In this document: positions 53,833 to 64,000 of the stretch, in pieces | Numbering within the stretch: the first letter of the stretch is position 1 | Layout of the letters: each line of letters opens with the position of its first letter | Origin: Leishmania mexicana MHOM/GT/2001/U1103 | Lineage: Eukaryota; Euglenozoa; Kinetoplastea; Trypanosomatida; Trypanosomatidae | Reading direction: 5' to 3' | DNA length: 64,000 nt | Assembly: GCF_000234665.1 (NCBI RefSeq) | Contig: NC_018311.1 | Coordinates: 372,001-436,000 of the forward strand | Position numbers and translations under genes: made by a program | The notes under the pieces: generated by a model | Seen by the model: only the letters and a program-made list of their open reading frames with translations | The model's database searches: none | Told to the model about the DNA's origin: nothing

Positions 53833-56800
53833 ATGGACTCGGCGTCCGGCATTAGTGGCTCTGCATGCAGGTCCAAGAATGATAGTCTGCGGGTCTTCTG
53901 CGTGGTCTGCGGCGGCTACAGTGAGGACCTTATCCTCCGCAAGTCAGGCCTCAAGTGCGCGAGCTGCGTCGGGAAGTCGTCGAACAAGCACTACACTAAC
54001 TTACAGAAGCGGCAGGCGAAGCAGCTCTTCTCCAAAGCCTTTCCAGCGCGGAGCCCGACTTCGGGCTTAGACACCGCCTCCTCCGTGCCACCCGGAGACG
54101 GCATCCGCACAAATCGCGTTTTCAGCTCTGCCTCTTCATCGCTACCGGCAGCCACGGAGGACTGCAGCGGCACCACCGGAGCGTCCACGGTGCGCAGCAG
54201 CGCCTTGCACCCTATCGAAGAGTACATCAGCGGCACCTCGGTGTACCGTGCTGTCATGGAGCAGGCATTCTACTCCGCTGAGAACGATCGTAGCGCCCGT
54301 GAGTGCGGCAGCGGCGATCAGCAGACGCTCGTGAGCGGTGCTGACGGCGTCACCAGAGCCACATCCGACGGGCTTAGAAAAGCGCATCCCGAGAACACTG
54401 TGTCTGGCTCAAACACCAACGCCTCCTCCTCGGCTGCTGTCGGCGATAATGCTCGAGATATGCGTCGAACACCTCCACCCCTTGTGACTCAACGCCAAGC
54501 AAATGGCGGCGCGCAGTGCAGCGACTCGGCATCGGCGAAGAGCGGTGGAGATGCTGTCGGCAAGGCGCCGCGCTGTCGAGATTCGTTACCCGCTCCTTCA
54601 ACGTCGAACCTCGGCAAAGGCACAAAGAAGGAGCCCGCCAATCAAGCTCCCGCGAGCGCCTACAAGACGGCCCCGTTGCGCCTGCCGCCACGCAGCGGGC
54701 CTCGAGTGTCCAAGGGCACCCCACGTCTGCCACCGTCCGTGGCCAATGTGAGTAAGGTGTCTGCCGTGCGTACAGTCTCTACAAAGTCGAACGGAAAAGG
54801 GACGGACACGTCCTCGCCGAACGGCGCGACTGCATCCCCGCCGTCCTCCGCCATCAAGGCGTTGTCCACCACAGTCCACTGTGTTGAGGGCCAGGAGGTG
54901 ATGTCCGAAAGTTACAACGGCGGGTTGCGAGATGTAACCCTGCCACCGGCCGAGTCCGCCGTCGACCGGGACCACTCTCCCCCCAGTGCGCCGCGCAGCG
55001 AAGGTGCCAGATTATTAGCAACGAGCCTTAGCCAAAACCTCGCGCATCCTCCGCAGGTGCCGCGCGAGGTGCAGGGGACCACTAGACAGTCATCGGCGAT
55101 CTTTCCGGAAGCGAGCTTGGGCCTGTCAGCGCCGCGAGCAGGCAGCCTCGACATATCCATCACGTCCTCGGCGATGGAGAGCGGCCCCGGGCCACGACTG
55201 CTGGTGCCGCACTCGCACGCGGATGCCAGCGCGGGTGCGCAGGTCCAACAGGATTCCCAAGGTGGAACTCGGCGCTCGAGCGCAGCGACGTCGTCCGTGG
55301 CAATGCAGGCGAACACGTCGGTGAGGCCCGCTGACGCGCACGGGGCCGCCGCCACAGGAACGTCGTCGCTGAGTCGTATGCCGAATACCTCAGGGGCTGC
55401 CGCCGCTGCGCACAACAACTGTGCTATCGCCGGCAGCAGCAGCTGCCGACACCGGCACACGGAGCGAGACGACCGTGGAGGTTCCTCCAGCGACTCGGAT
55501 TCGTCTTCGTCCCGCGTATCCTTTGACACCTCCCCCATTAGCTCATCGCCTATCTCAGCGGTATTGCCAGCACCGTCAGAGACCGTCGCCAGGGAGGACG
55601 GTGCTGCTGCCAATGGGATCGGCACGAAGAAGGCGCTGAAAGGCGGCACAAAATCCCCCAAAGCAGGCACGAAGAAGCGGAAAGTAAAGGTAGAAAAGCC
55701 GGTGCGCAACGCAACGGGGAAGCAGGGGGCAGTCAACAGCCCGAGCCACGGGCTTGCGACAACGCCCCTTAACGTCTGTATCGATGCCTTGTACATAACC
55801 GTCGAGCCCGTGCTGCCAACATCGCTGAACGCTCCAGAGACGACGACATCCGCCCCTTGTGGCGGTGATGAACTGCCGCAGGCCGCCATGAGCTGCAACG
55901 ATGAAAGCAGCACCACCACCGGTGACACACACAGCCGCTGCGACTCGATACGCAGTGGCTCCTTCCGCGCAAGCGACGGGTACCAGCGACAGGTGTACGT
56001 CGTCGGGCAGTCAGGCAACTTCAAGGTGACGCGGCACATTCGCCAGTGCAGCGGCGGTAGCGATATGCTCGCCGGGCGGAGCAGCGCCGCCGCTGCCTCG
56101 CTGGCGTCTGCCACGCCCACGCCGGCGCATCCGCGCAGCCGGCAGCAGCCCGGCAGCTCGGGCGACACCATGAGCGTTGGAGCGGTGGAGGTGAAGAGGA
56201 TCTCGTACCGCATTGCCGTGAAAAACCGCAACACCAGCGAAGTTCTCTTGATTCAGGAGCGGCGTCTCTACACCCAAATCATACCCGCTCTTGAGCGGGT
56301 GAAGGTGATCGCGGGCGGGGAACTGCCGGCTGTGCCGATGAAGCGGCTGCCAAGTCTTCGCTTTGCCACAGAGGTGTTCACAGAGGAGCGCCGTGTAGAG
56401 GTCGAGGCGTTTCTTCAGGCTGTCGCGCTGAGCCCATTTTATATTCGCCACCCAGAGGTGGTGAAGCTGCTCGGGCTGGAACCGTACTTGACCGACGTTG
56501 GTGCGGCTTCAGCAACCGGCGCCGCAGCGGCGAAAGGTAGCCCCAGCAACGGAGCTGATGCTCATCGGCCCAGCAAATCACCGCGCGCCTTGAATACCAA
56601 ATCATCGCCGCCGGCGGAGAGCGGCACCGGCTCCGAGGCAACACCGCGGGTACGAAGAGGGGCTGCCGGTGACCCGAAGTTTCCTAATCGTCACTCAAGA
56701 GATGGCGGGGCCGGTGTTGGAGTGACTGCGGCGACTGGAGGCGGTGAAGCGGGCGCTGGCGGTCTCACAGTGGACGCCCTCAACGCCTATTGCTCCTCGA

Positions 56801-57915
56801 CTACGGGGGGCGGTGGAGGCGGCATCGCGGATGGCAGGAATTTCTGCCGCTCGCAGAGCTGCTCCAGCGTGCAAACCTCCTGCTCTTCCGTCGTGCGTCG
56901 TCGCAAGCTGGACGAGGTGACCATGGAGGACCTCGAACACATCCAGCTCGGCAACCTCATCGGCCGCGGCACTTTCGGCTCTGTCTACCTGGGGCTTGTG
57001 CAGACCCAACGTGGCTCGCTGATGGTGGCTGTGAAGGTGATGAAGGTGGGCGAGGCGGTAGCGCCGTCGGAGATGGAGAGCCTTCAACGCGAGCTGGACG
57101 TGCTGTGCGCCGCCCGGCACAAGAACATCATCCGCTTCCTCGGCAGCGCGCTAAATACGACGACACGTGACCTGCGCGTCTTCACCGAATACGTGGAGTG
57201 CGGCACCATCCGCTCTCTCGTCGATCGCTTCGGCGCCTTGACGATGCTGGCCATTCAGCAGTACATGCAGCAGGTACTGAGCGGCCTGCAGTACCTGCAC
57301 AGCCTCTCGATCGCGCATCGCGACATCAAGGGCGAGAACATTCTCGTCACCAAGAATGGCCGCATCAAGCTCTCCGACTTTGGCAGCAGCACCGGCACGC
57401 CCTGCAAGGTGGTGACTGCTGCCGACTCCCCTTCTAAGGGGAGCAGCAGCGGGGCTGCGGACAGCGCGGCAAACGACGGCCTCCCGGTTGGCTCACCGCA
57501 GTACATGGCGCCAGAGGTGATTCATGGCACAGTCAAGTCGTTTGCCGCGGTCGACATCTGGTCACTCGGTTGCGTCGGGATCGAGATGATGGATCGGCCC
57601 ATCTGGCGCGAGAGCCCAAGCACAAACCCGTTCGTCTTTCTTTATCGCATCAGCCGTTGCGGGACTCCCCCGCATGGGCTGCCAACGGACGACGAGCTCG
57701 CCGCCATCAAGGCGGAAGGCAAGAAGGCGGAGTGGGAGGGCTTCTCCTTGTACCAGGAATTTCTCAAGAGCTGCCTGCGCGTTGACCCGGCGCAGCGCCC
57801 GTCCGCGGCGGAGCTTCTCAAGCACCCCTTCATGACCTACCCATACCCGAAGCACCTCCGCTGGATGCCGCCGATGTCAGCTACCTCGAGGCCCTCAGCT
57901 TCCAAGCCTTCATGA
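53833..57915 (+). CDS. STE11/MAPKKK-like protein kinase with Cys4 motif and PX-like domain
   Basis: 1360 residues. I chose the ATG at 53833 because it is the first ATG after the predicted acceptor at 53711; the upstream frame is leader. Residues 23-45 hold a Cys4 motif (CVVC and CASC), a likely small zinc-binding module. Residues about 50-785 are low-complexity Ser/Ala/Thr. Residues about 785-886 resemble a PX phosphoinositide-binding domain: ERRLYTQI, then LPAVPMKRLPSL, then TEERRVEVEAFLQAV. The kinase domain (about 1035-1345) has the P-loop GRGTFGSVYLG, Lys in VAVKVMK, HRDIKGEN, DFG, MAPEV and DIWSLGC, so it should be catalytically active; HRDIKGEN and the overall pattern are typical of STE11-type MAP3Ks. 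An insert of about 25 residues rich in Ser/Gly/Ala follows DFG, before the APE motif. The substrate is unknown. Membrane recruitment through PX is an inference. Confidence 0.9.
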   Translation: MDSASGISGSACRSKNDSLRVFCVVCGGYSEDLILRKSGLKCASCVGKSSNKHYTNLQKRQAKQLFSKAFPARSPTSGLDTASSVPPGDGIRTNRVFSSASSSLPAATEDCSGTTGASTVRSSALHPIEEYISGTSVYRAVMEQAFYSAENDRSARECGSGDQQTLVSGADGVTRATSDGLRKAHPENTVSGSNTNASSSAAVGDNARDMRRTPPPLVTQRQANGGAQCSDSASAKSGGDAVGKAPRCRDSLPAPSTSNLGKGTKKEPANQAPASAYKTAPLRLPPRSGPRVSKGTPRLPPSVANVSKVSAVRTVSTKSNGKGTDTSSPNGATASPPSSAIKALSTTVHCVEGQEVMSESYNGGLRDVTLPPAESAVDRDHSPPSAPRSEGARLLATSLSQNLAHPPQVPREVQGTTRQSSAIFPEASLGLSAPRAGSLDISITSSAMESGPGPRLLVPHSHADASAGAQVQQDSQGGTRRSSAATSSVAMQANTSVRPADAHGAAATGTSSLSRMPNTSGAAAAAHNNCAIAGSSSCRHRHTERDDRGGSSSDSDSSSSRVSFDTSPISSSPISAVLPAPSETVAREDGAAANGIGTKKALKGGTKSPKAGTKKRKVKVEKPVRNATGKQGAVNSPSHGLATTPLNVCIDALYITVEPVLPTSLNAPETTTSAPCGGDELPQAAMSCNDESSTTTGDTHSRCDSIRSGSFRASDGYQRQVYVVGQSGNFKVTRHIRQCSGGSDMLAGRSSAAAASLASATPTPAHPRSRQQPGSSGDTMSVGAVEVKRISYRIAVKNRNTSEVLLIQERRLYTQIIPALERVKVIAGGELPAVPMKRLPSLRFATEVFTEERRVEVEAFLQAVALSPFYIRHPEVVKLLGLEPYLTDVGAASATGAAAAKGSPSNGADAHRPSKSPRALNTKSSPPAESGTGSEATPRVRRGAAGDPKFPNRHSRDGGAGVGVTAATGGGEAGAGGLTVDALNAYCSSTTGGGGGGIADGRNFCRSQSCSSVQTSCSSVVRRRKLDEVTMEDLEHIQLGNLIGRGTFGSVYLGLVQTQRGSLMVAVKVMKVGEAVAPSEMESLQRELDVLCAARHKNIIRFLGSALNTTTRDLRVFTEYVECGTIRSLVDRFGALTMLAIQQYMQQVLSGLQYLHSLSIAHRDIKGENILVTKNGRIKLSDFGSSTGTPCKVVTAADSPSKGSSSGAADSAANDGLPVGSPQYMAPEVIHGTVKSFAAVDIWSLGCVGIEMMDRPIWRESPSTNPFVFLYRISRCGTPPHGLPTDDELAAIKAEGKKAEWEGFSLYQEFLKSCLRVDPAQRPSAAELLKHPFMTYPYPKHLRWMPPMSATSRPSASKPS

Positions 57916-59345
57916 GTAGCGAAGGTGCGTCCTGTCGCACCGATCCGTGTGCGCCTCCGTGTGTGTGCTGCTCATGCTGTCGTGTGTGTACTTGTGTACT
58001 TACTGCACATGTCTGCCTATGCTTCCGTCTCTATGCTGTTTTCTGTTTCTTGTTTGGTGTCCTGTTCTCGCCTTCCCTTCGCTTTCCTCCCGCCCCGCCC
58101 CGCCCCACCCCACCTGCGCACATGGGACGCACGTGTGTTGCCATGGCGATGTGTGTGTGTGTGTGTGTGTCGGTGGGCGCCCGCGAGGCACGTGTCAGCT
58201 TGCCTGATGCCCCTTCCTTTTTTTTGTTTGCTTGTGTGTGCTTCGGTGGCGGCTGTGCCCGCTCCCCCTCCCCTCCCCTATTTACCTATATATATATATA
58301 CATATATATGTGTGTGTGTGCCCATGTATGCGTGTGTGCGTGCACGTGTACGCGTGTGTCTGTCTGTTGCTGTGTGGTACGCGTGTGTCTGTCTGTCTCG
58401 TCCATGGGCGAGGGGCTTTTGTTTTTTCCTACCTTTCTCTCTTCTCCATCCTGGTGCTTGGGTGCGCATGTGCGTGTCTTTTGTTGGCCACACCGTTGTC
58501 GCGAGTCTCTACCGTGGAAACATCTTCCTCCTCGTGGTCCCCGACACGAGTGCGATGCGTGTGTGTTTGTAGTGTGATAGTAGGTGAGCGGAAGGCTAGT
58601 GTGGCAAGCGTCGTCCTGCTGCTCGAGGGGACTCGGTGAAGAACGGAGGCGTTGCCACGAGACAGTGTTGCGCTACGGGACCGTCTGCGGCCACTTTTCT
58701 TTCCAACCATGCCATCACGCTCCCTTTTCTCTCCGATTCCCCCCTCCCTCCCCCAACTATCCTTGCGTGCTCATCTCCTCGCCCTCCCTGCCATCGCTCG
58801 CCCCCATCAGACACTCTTGGGCCGGCTCTTCGCCAACACCGCGGCATTACATGCGACCTCGTCTTCCCCCCGCAACAGGAACACAAGCTTTAGGGAGTGG
58901 GCGAAGAGGCGTGGACACATAACTCGCACAAACGCGCGAGACGCACAGAGAAAGGACAAGTGTATCCACTGCAACCCATCAGTGAGTCCACATCGCGTGG
59001 GGGCGGCTGCTTGACCCAGCGGCGGACCACCGCCGCTTCCCTCCCCCGCGGGCATCGCTACTCTTTTCTCTTCCCTTTTTTTTCTGTCGCTACGCTGCCC
59101 CGTCTCAGCACCCCCCCCATCCCACCTCGCCCCACACGTGCAGGTCTGCAGATCCACGTCAGCACACACTGGGGGAGTCACAGCCAGCTTGGCTTGGCGA
59201 GGTTGCGCGCACGTGCACACCAACGGGCGGCGCATCCATACGTGATCCTCGTTCTTTTTTTTGCCGCAGCCGTCACGAGTGATGAAGAACCGCGCCCACG
59301 AACCGCTCGCGACGGCGGCGCAGTCGTTGTGCTGGCAGGGGGGGT
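57916..59345. other. Kinase 3' UTR, proximal part
   Basis: 1.4 kb of GT- and T-rich sequence with a TA/GT microsatellite at about 58287-58320. No gene is seen. It leads into the second SIDER-like repeat. Confidence 0.65.
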
Positions 59346-59721
59346 TGTCTGAGGGCCCTGGCCTGAGGCTGGCGGGCTTCCTCCTCGAGCGCATGCGGCA
59401 TGCACCAGAACCACACCCCCTATTACCCGCGCGACAGACGCCGCCTGCCCTGGGGCAGGACCCTGGACGCGACCCGCCTGGATCCAGGCGTGCAGTCCAC
59501 CCGAGTCGGTCTGGCGCTGATGACGGAGCACTTGTGAGAAGGGACGAGGCGGGCCAAGCAGAGGCGGTGAGACGCATGGCCCCGACTCGACGGCGGAGCG
59601 GTTTGTCCTCCACGACCAGGACTCGGCCGTGGTGCGACAGAGGTTGGTGGAGTGTAGCTGCATGCGCATATTAGGTGTTGACTTGTTCGTGGCAGGACGC
59701 CAGGCTGAGCGAAGAAGGCGT
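59346..59721 (+). repeat. SIDER-like repeat, instance 2
   Basis: Direct copy of 49759-50134 with one mismatch, positioned in the kinase 3' UTR. The zinc-finger remnant that precedes instance 1 is absent here, so the shared unit starts exactly at the junction between finger region and tail. Flanks on both sides are unrelated to those of instance 1. Confidence 0.65.
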
Positions 59722-62228
59722 GTCTTCTCTTCGTGGACGCCTCTTTTATCGCTATGGAGTTCTGCTGTTCTGCTGCTTTCCGGGGTTGTTGTAGCCACTT
59801 GGACAGCGGGGGGATCGGTCTTCTGCACCGCCGCCTCTCTTCCTCTCCCGCAATCACTCTTCTCGTGTCCACCGCTCTCACCCACCCAGTTCTGAGGCGC
59901 ACGTTCCTATCATCTGCGGTGTCTTGTGTTCTCTGCACCCCCGCGCTCGTTGTGCTTAGTCCGTCTAAGGCCTAAAGGGAGATGAGGAGCGAAGTACAAC
60001 GGTCGAGGCCGTCGCGGTCATGCGTTCGCGTTGTCTGTTGCGCTCTCGCTCGGCTTGTGAGGGACTTCTCCCGGTCGTGTGCGTGCGCGAGGTACTCGTG
60101 GGCAGCGGCGCGTGTGGCGCTGCGGAGGAGCATCTTCTGTTCACCGTTTTTCCATCGATTTCACTGCCCCCGCCGCTCGGAGCGAGTCAGGTGTGCCCCC
60201 AGGTGTGCTCGACCTCCTCTGAGCTCACGTGCAACTTTGACTCTCTCACCCTCTTGCCGTCGCACACAACTTGCTCACCACGACTGTCGAGCAAGAGGAT
60301 CAGGAGGTAGGACTCTTGGTGTCACTGCCGTGCTTCTTTACGCGCACCGCCTTGCCCCTTCGTTTCGCTCTTCATGGCGCGCCGTCGTGCGTGTGCATCT
60401 TCTCTACATGTCTTCAACTGGTATGTGCTCACATGCCTCTGTGGTTGGTGGTGCGTCGTGCAACACGTGCTTCCTCCCTCTAACCCCTCCTCCTCCTCAG
60501 TGCGCAGCAACGAATGCCCCCCGCCCCTCCCCCAGCTCGCTCCTCATTTTATCCTCCTGCCCTGATCTCGTCTCCCCCATCTCTGCGCGCTGCATGCACA
60601 CCGGCGTGTGGTGAGGACGCAAACGAATTCTCAGCAAAGAACTGGACACGCTCTTGCGTGTCAGTCATCGTAATCACCGTCACCCCCACCACAAAATCGC
60701 CACCACCCTACCTTTGTCCCCCCTTCCCGCACTGAACGACTTGCGTTTCTCCTCCTAACTTTAGCGTTCCTTGTTTTCGCCTCTGACACGACAGTCTAAC
60801 CACGTGGGTGAGCCGCACCCTAAGCCACCGCGCCGCCCCATCACCTCTGCGTGCGCACGACTCCGTCTCTGCCTTCTTCGCAGACAGCAGTCCTCCACTC
60901 CTATCCTCTCGCGATCACTTCCCCTCGCCTCCGCGCTTACGAACGCGCGACGGAAGGACAGACTCTGACACCCGATTCTTGATCCTTGCCACCACTACCA
61001 TCACCTTTCTCCCCGCTCACACTTGTGCGTGGGTCATCCTTGACGTTCCCCCCCTCACCCCCCCCCTGTGGGAGCCGCCGTTCTCCCTTCCTCTGTTTTT
61101 TTTTTGTTCCTCCCCGCATAATTTGCACGATAGCCCAACGAAGACCGAACGCATCAGCGCCGGTGGACAGGCACGCACCCACATCGACGCCCCCCCCCTC
61201 CTTCCCCCGCGGGCCAATCAAAGCCTGTGAAGGTTCCAAGAAGAAAAAAAAACCAAGAGAACAACAAAAAGAAAAAAACAGTACAGACGTCGAGTACATC
61301 ATCGCCGCCCTCTGGCTCTCCTGTCTGTGTGTGGTGCGGCTCTTCGTTGAGCAGATATTTGTTGCCCCCCCCCCCCCTGCCCCCTCTTCCCCCTTTTCAT
61401 TTAACTGTATATCTCCCCTCCATCTTCCCTATTTTGGTTGTCCCCCCCTCCCCTGCCCCCTCCCCTCCCCCGCCTGTATGTCTCATTGATTTGTTTGCTG
61501 AGCGACATATCTTACGCTGCGCGCCACGTCAGCCTCTGTTCTTCACTCTCGCATTTTACTCTCTCTCCCTTCTTTCGACTTTCGGTGCTTTTTTTTCCGT
61601 GTGCTCTACCACGGTGTTGTATGTGTGGGTGTAGCTGCTGTTGCGTTGCTGCTCTCTGGTCGCTACTGCTGGTGCTGTCGTCGTGTGGTCGATCATCATC
61701 ATCTCCCTCTGTCCCTCCCCTCCCCTCCCTGTCACCGTCGTTCTTTGCTTCCTTCGTTTTTTTTTGTTTTCCTTTTGTGTGCGTCCACCTGCTTTAAGAT
61801 TCCTTCCCCCCCGCTCTTTCGCACACCCTAGAGCTCGACCAGCGCATTCTTCGCTACCCGTCGTTTCCTCCACATTCCCTCTCGCCATTTTTCTTTTGGA
61901 TCGTCCGCTGCGCGGACTGAGAGAACGCCCCCCCTCCCTCCCTCACCCAAGCCTATCCCCACCTACAAGCAGCCCCGGAAAACGTGTGGTTGCTGGAAAA
62001 GCGTCACGCAGCATCATCGGCAGCGAGCGAGCAGAAGGCAAAGGAGAAGGGAGCGCAGGAACGGCAACAGCGAAAAAGAAAAAAAAACGTACGTGCACTT
62101 GAGCACAAGAGTAGACACGTCCCATACTGATACAGCTACACGCCGATACGACACAGCGGACAGGCGGCATAGCGAGTGGTGATAGCGGGAGAAGAGTAGA
62201 GCGCGCGTGCCATATACATAAAAGCGGT

Positions 62229-62230
62229 GT

Positions 62231-62259
<29 letters not shown>
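62229..62259. repeat. CA dinucleotide microsatellite
   Basis: About 15 uninterrupted CA units followed by GTGC repeats, in the last intergenic region. Confidence 0.93.
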
Positions 62260-62263
<4 letters not shown>

Positions 62264-62704
62264 TGCGTGCGTATAACATATACGAACATATAGCACATTG
62301 CTCTAGAGCGCGCTCGAAACTCTCTCTCTCTGTGCCTGTGTGTCTGTGGCCCTCCTCTGCCACGTTTCCGTGGCGTCTGCAAGTGTGTCTGTCGCCGCGC
62401 AAGTGAACACCTTGAGGTGCTCCTATATATCTCGCTTTTGTTTACCCCCTTCGTGTACGCTCGCTTTTTCGTTCCCTCCTCCCCCCCTCTATCACTGGTG
62501 CGCGCCTTTTTTTCTTGTTGGCCGGTTGACACCCTTTCCTGGCTTGCGTGTCACTGCTTGCCTTGTGCTCTGCTGCTCGTGCCTCTCTGCCTGTTCTTTC
62601 TTTCGGTGCTCGTCTCTGCATGGTATCGTCATCGCCGAACGGCGGACACAGATATATGCATATATATATATATATTTATAGGTGTATCCTCCTCTCTCCT
62701 CCCG

Positions 62705-62731
62705 CCCCGATCACCCCGATCACCCCGATCA
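62705..62731. repeat. Triple CCCCGATCA repeat
   Basis: Three perfect 9-base units in tandem in non-coding sequence. Confidence 0.92.
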
Positions 62732-63775
62732 CCTCCCTCTCCCTCATTCTGTCTCTAATTCTTGTGTCCAGTGGCAGTGATAGTCGTGGCCGTGCTGCAG
62801 AGATCGAGTGCGCGTCCGTTTTCTGTCCCCATCTCGGGGGGGCTGCCACTTGTACGCCTGTCTCTCCCCCTCCCTCCCTCTCCCTCCGTGTGTGTGTGCG
62901 TGTGTGTGCGCGTGCGTGCTACCTGCATCGTATCCTATTTTCTACGTTTTCTCGCTGCTGCTGTTTCCCCCTGTCTGTTCTTGTTCACGTTGACGCTACA
63001 CTCACGCGTGAGGGCGCCGCGTTGACTCCCCTCTCCCCTCTCCCCTCCCTCTCTCTCCCTCTCTTTCCCCCATCCTCACCATCGCCAGAGCGCCTCCTTC
63101 CCTGGCCGTTGCTCTCTGTCTCCGCGCGCTTTCATTTGGTCTTTGCGCCGTAGCGTCTCCCCCCTCCCCTCCCCCGTTGCGCGTGACAGGCGCGGGTGCG
63201 CTTCCCTCCTCCACCCCCTTCTTTGTTGCTTGAGGGTATCGTCCTTTTTCTTTGGTCGCTTCCCCCCTCCCCCCTCCCCTGTAGTTGCACGACGTGTCTC
63301 CTCCATCCCCTCCCTGACTGGTACCAGCTTCCGGAGTCTCGCGCGCCTTCTCCCCTCCCGTGTCTCCCTCCTCTTGCATGGACGTGTGGAGGGGGGACGC
63401 GGTACATCCTTGCACAAGCACAGGGCCGTTTTCTTGAGAGACAGGCGTCACTTTTCCATCACCGACGCAAGACGATCAGCGAGCCGCGCCGACGGACGGG
63501 ACGCGGAGCTACGACCATTTTACACTTGACGGGCTTATCATCTCCTGACACTGGTGGTGCTGGTGGTGGTGGCAGGCACGACCGCGTGAAGGCGGCAACT
63601 GAAATATAAAAAGGACGCAGGCGCGGGCGTGCACACACTCCTAACAAGGAGATCCGACCGAGCACGAGTGTTGGCCTCTCACAGCAGGTCCTCTCGCTCT
63701 CGGGCACGAACGGTTTCGGCGACTCCAATCTATCAAGGACGTGGCTGAACGTGCACGACCTTGCCCCCGGCTGTG

Positions 63776-64000
63776 ATGGCGTCGTCGGTGCAGCGTAGTC
63801 GACAGACCGTACCTCAGGCGTTCACGAACGCGGGGGCGAGGGTGGGCTCGAACGGCAGCAGCCAGGACCTTCCCACGGCTGCTCAGCGCCTGGAGCGCAC
63901 GCAGAGCTCATCTCAGCAGACAGAGCTCTTGGAGCGCCCCGTATTCGTAGTCCCCAAGGCCGCTACTGTCTCATTGCTGCAGCGCATGGAGGCGCGCGAT
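63776..64000 (+). CDS. Hypothetical protein, 3' partial
   Basis: An ATG at 63776 opens a frame of 75 codons that is still open at the right window edge. The sequence starts MASSVQRSRQTVPQAF and includes RLERTQSSSQQTELLERP and PVFVVPKAATVSLLQRMEA. It is GC-rich with codon use like the other genes here and unlike the Ser/Pro/Leu/Arg-rich frames of the spacers. It is the first 75 residues of an otherwise unseen protein; no domain can be named. It follows a long pyrimidine-rich leader region on the same strand as all other genes. Confidence 0.6.
   Translation, partial: MASSVQRSRQTVPQAFTNAGARVGSNGSSQDLPTAAQRLERTQSSSQQTELLERPVFVVPKAATVSLLQRMEARD

Larger units (their letters stand above)
59722..63775. 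other. 4.1-kb intergenic region before the last gene
   Basis: No supported gene. It contains a CA microsatellite (62229-62259), a TA run (62651-62680) and a triple 9-base repeat (62705-62731). Several C/T tracts could serve splicing. An AG at 63470-63471 after TCACTTTTCCATC is one candidate acceptor for the gene at 63776. Confidence 0.65.

Overview
The window looks like a Leishmania chromosome segment, or one from a close trypanosomatid relative. Every supported gene lies on the + strand and none shows an intron. Coding regions are GC-rich and are separated by long C/T-rich, microsatellite-filled intergenic stretches with polypyrimidine tracts followed by AG, the usual trans-splicing signal. 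A degenerate ingi/L1Tc-type retroposon remnant and a pair of SIDER-like repeats also fit Leishmania. The segment appears to be part of one polycistronic unit. Gene density is low: seven complete or partial genes, plus one fragment that is probably an assembly duplicate, in 64 kb.

1-27060: a tandem array of three paralogous giant type I surface proteins. Copy 1 is cut by the left window edge. Copy 3 is cut internally by a 100-N gap that probably hides about 2 kb. The ectodomains are colinear chains of roughly 80-90-residue modules, each with a Cys pair. The copies are mosaics. About 2.1 kb of membrane-proximal ectodomain is almost identical in all three (three single-base differences seen, no indels). 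The N-terminal parts alternate near-identical and diverged blocks, and the membrane segments and cytoplasmic tails are unrelated. This pattern implies repeated gene conversion confined to the ectodomain and is the most striking feature of the window.

27061-45649: a PEX4-like ubiquitin-conjugating enzyme (30744-31292), which would serve glycosomal import-receptor recycling; a 9.9 kb gene-free, pyrimidine-rich stretch containing a second 100-N gap; and a large Gln/Pro/Ser-rich protein of unknown function (41222-45649).

45650-64000: an SR-type RNA-binding protein with two RRM-like domains (47404-48522), preceded by a 481-bp duplicate of its own 5' end across a third 100-N gap, most likely unmerged contig ends. 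A retroposon remnant with two C2H2 fingers in different frames follows. Then comes a 1360-residue STE11-like protein kinase with an N-terminal Cys4 motif and a PX-like domain (53833-57915). The kinase is flanked by direct 376-bp SIDER-like repeats that differ at one position. A further gene opens at 63776 and runs off the right edge.

No operon-style functional grouping is evident. Expression would be set mainly after transcription, through UTRs and the SIDER-like elements.
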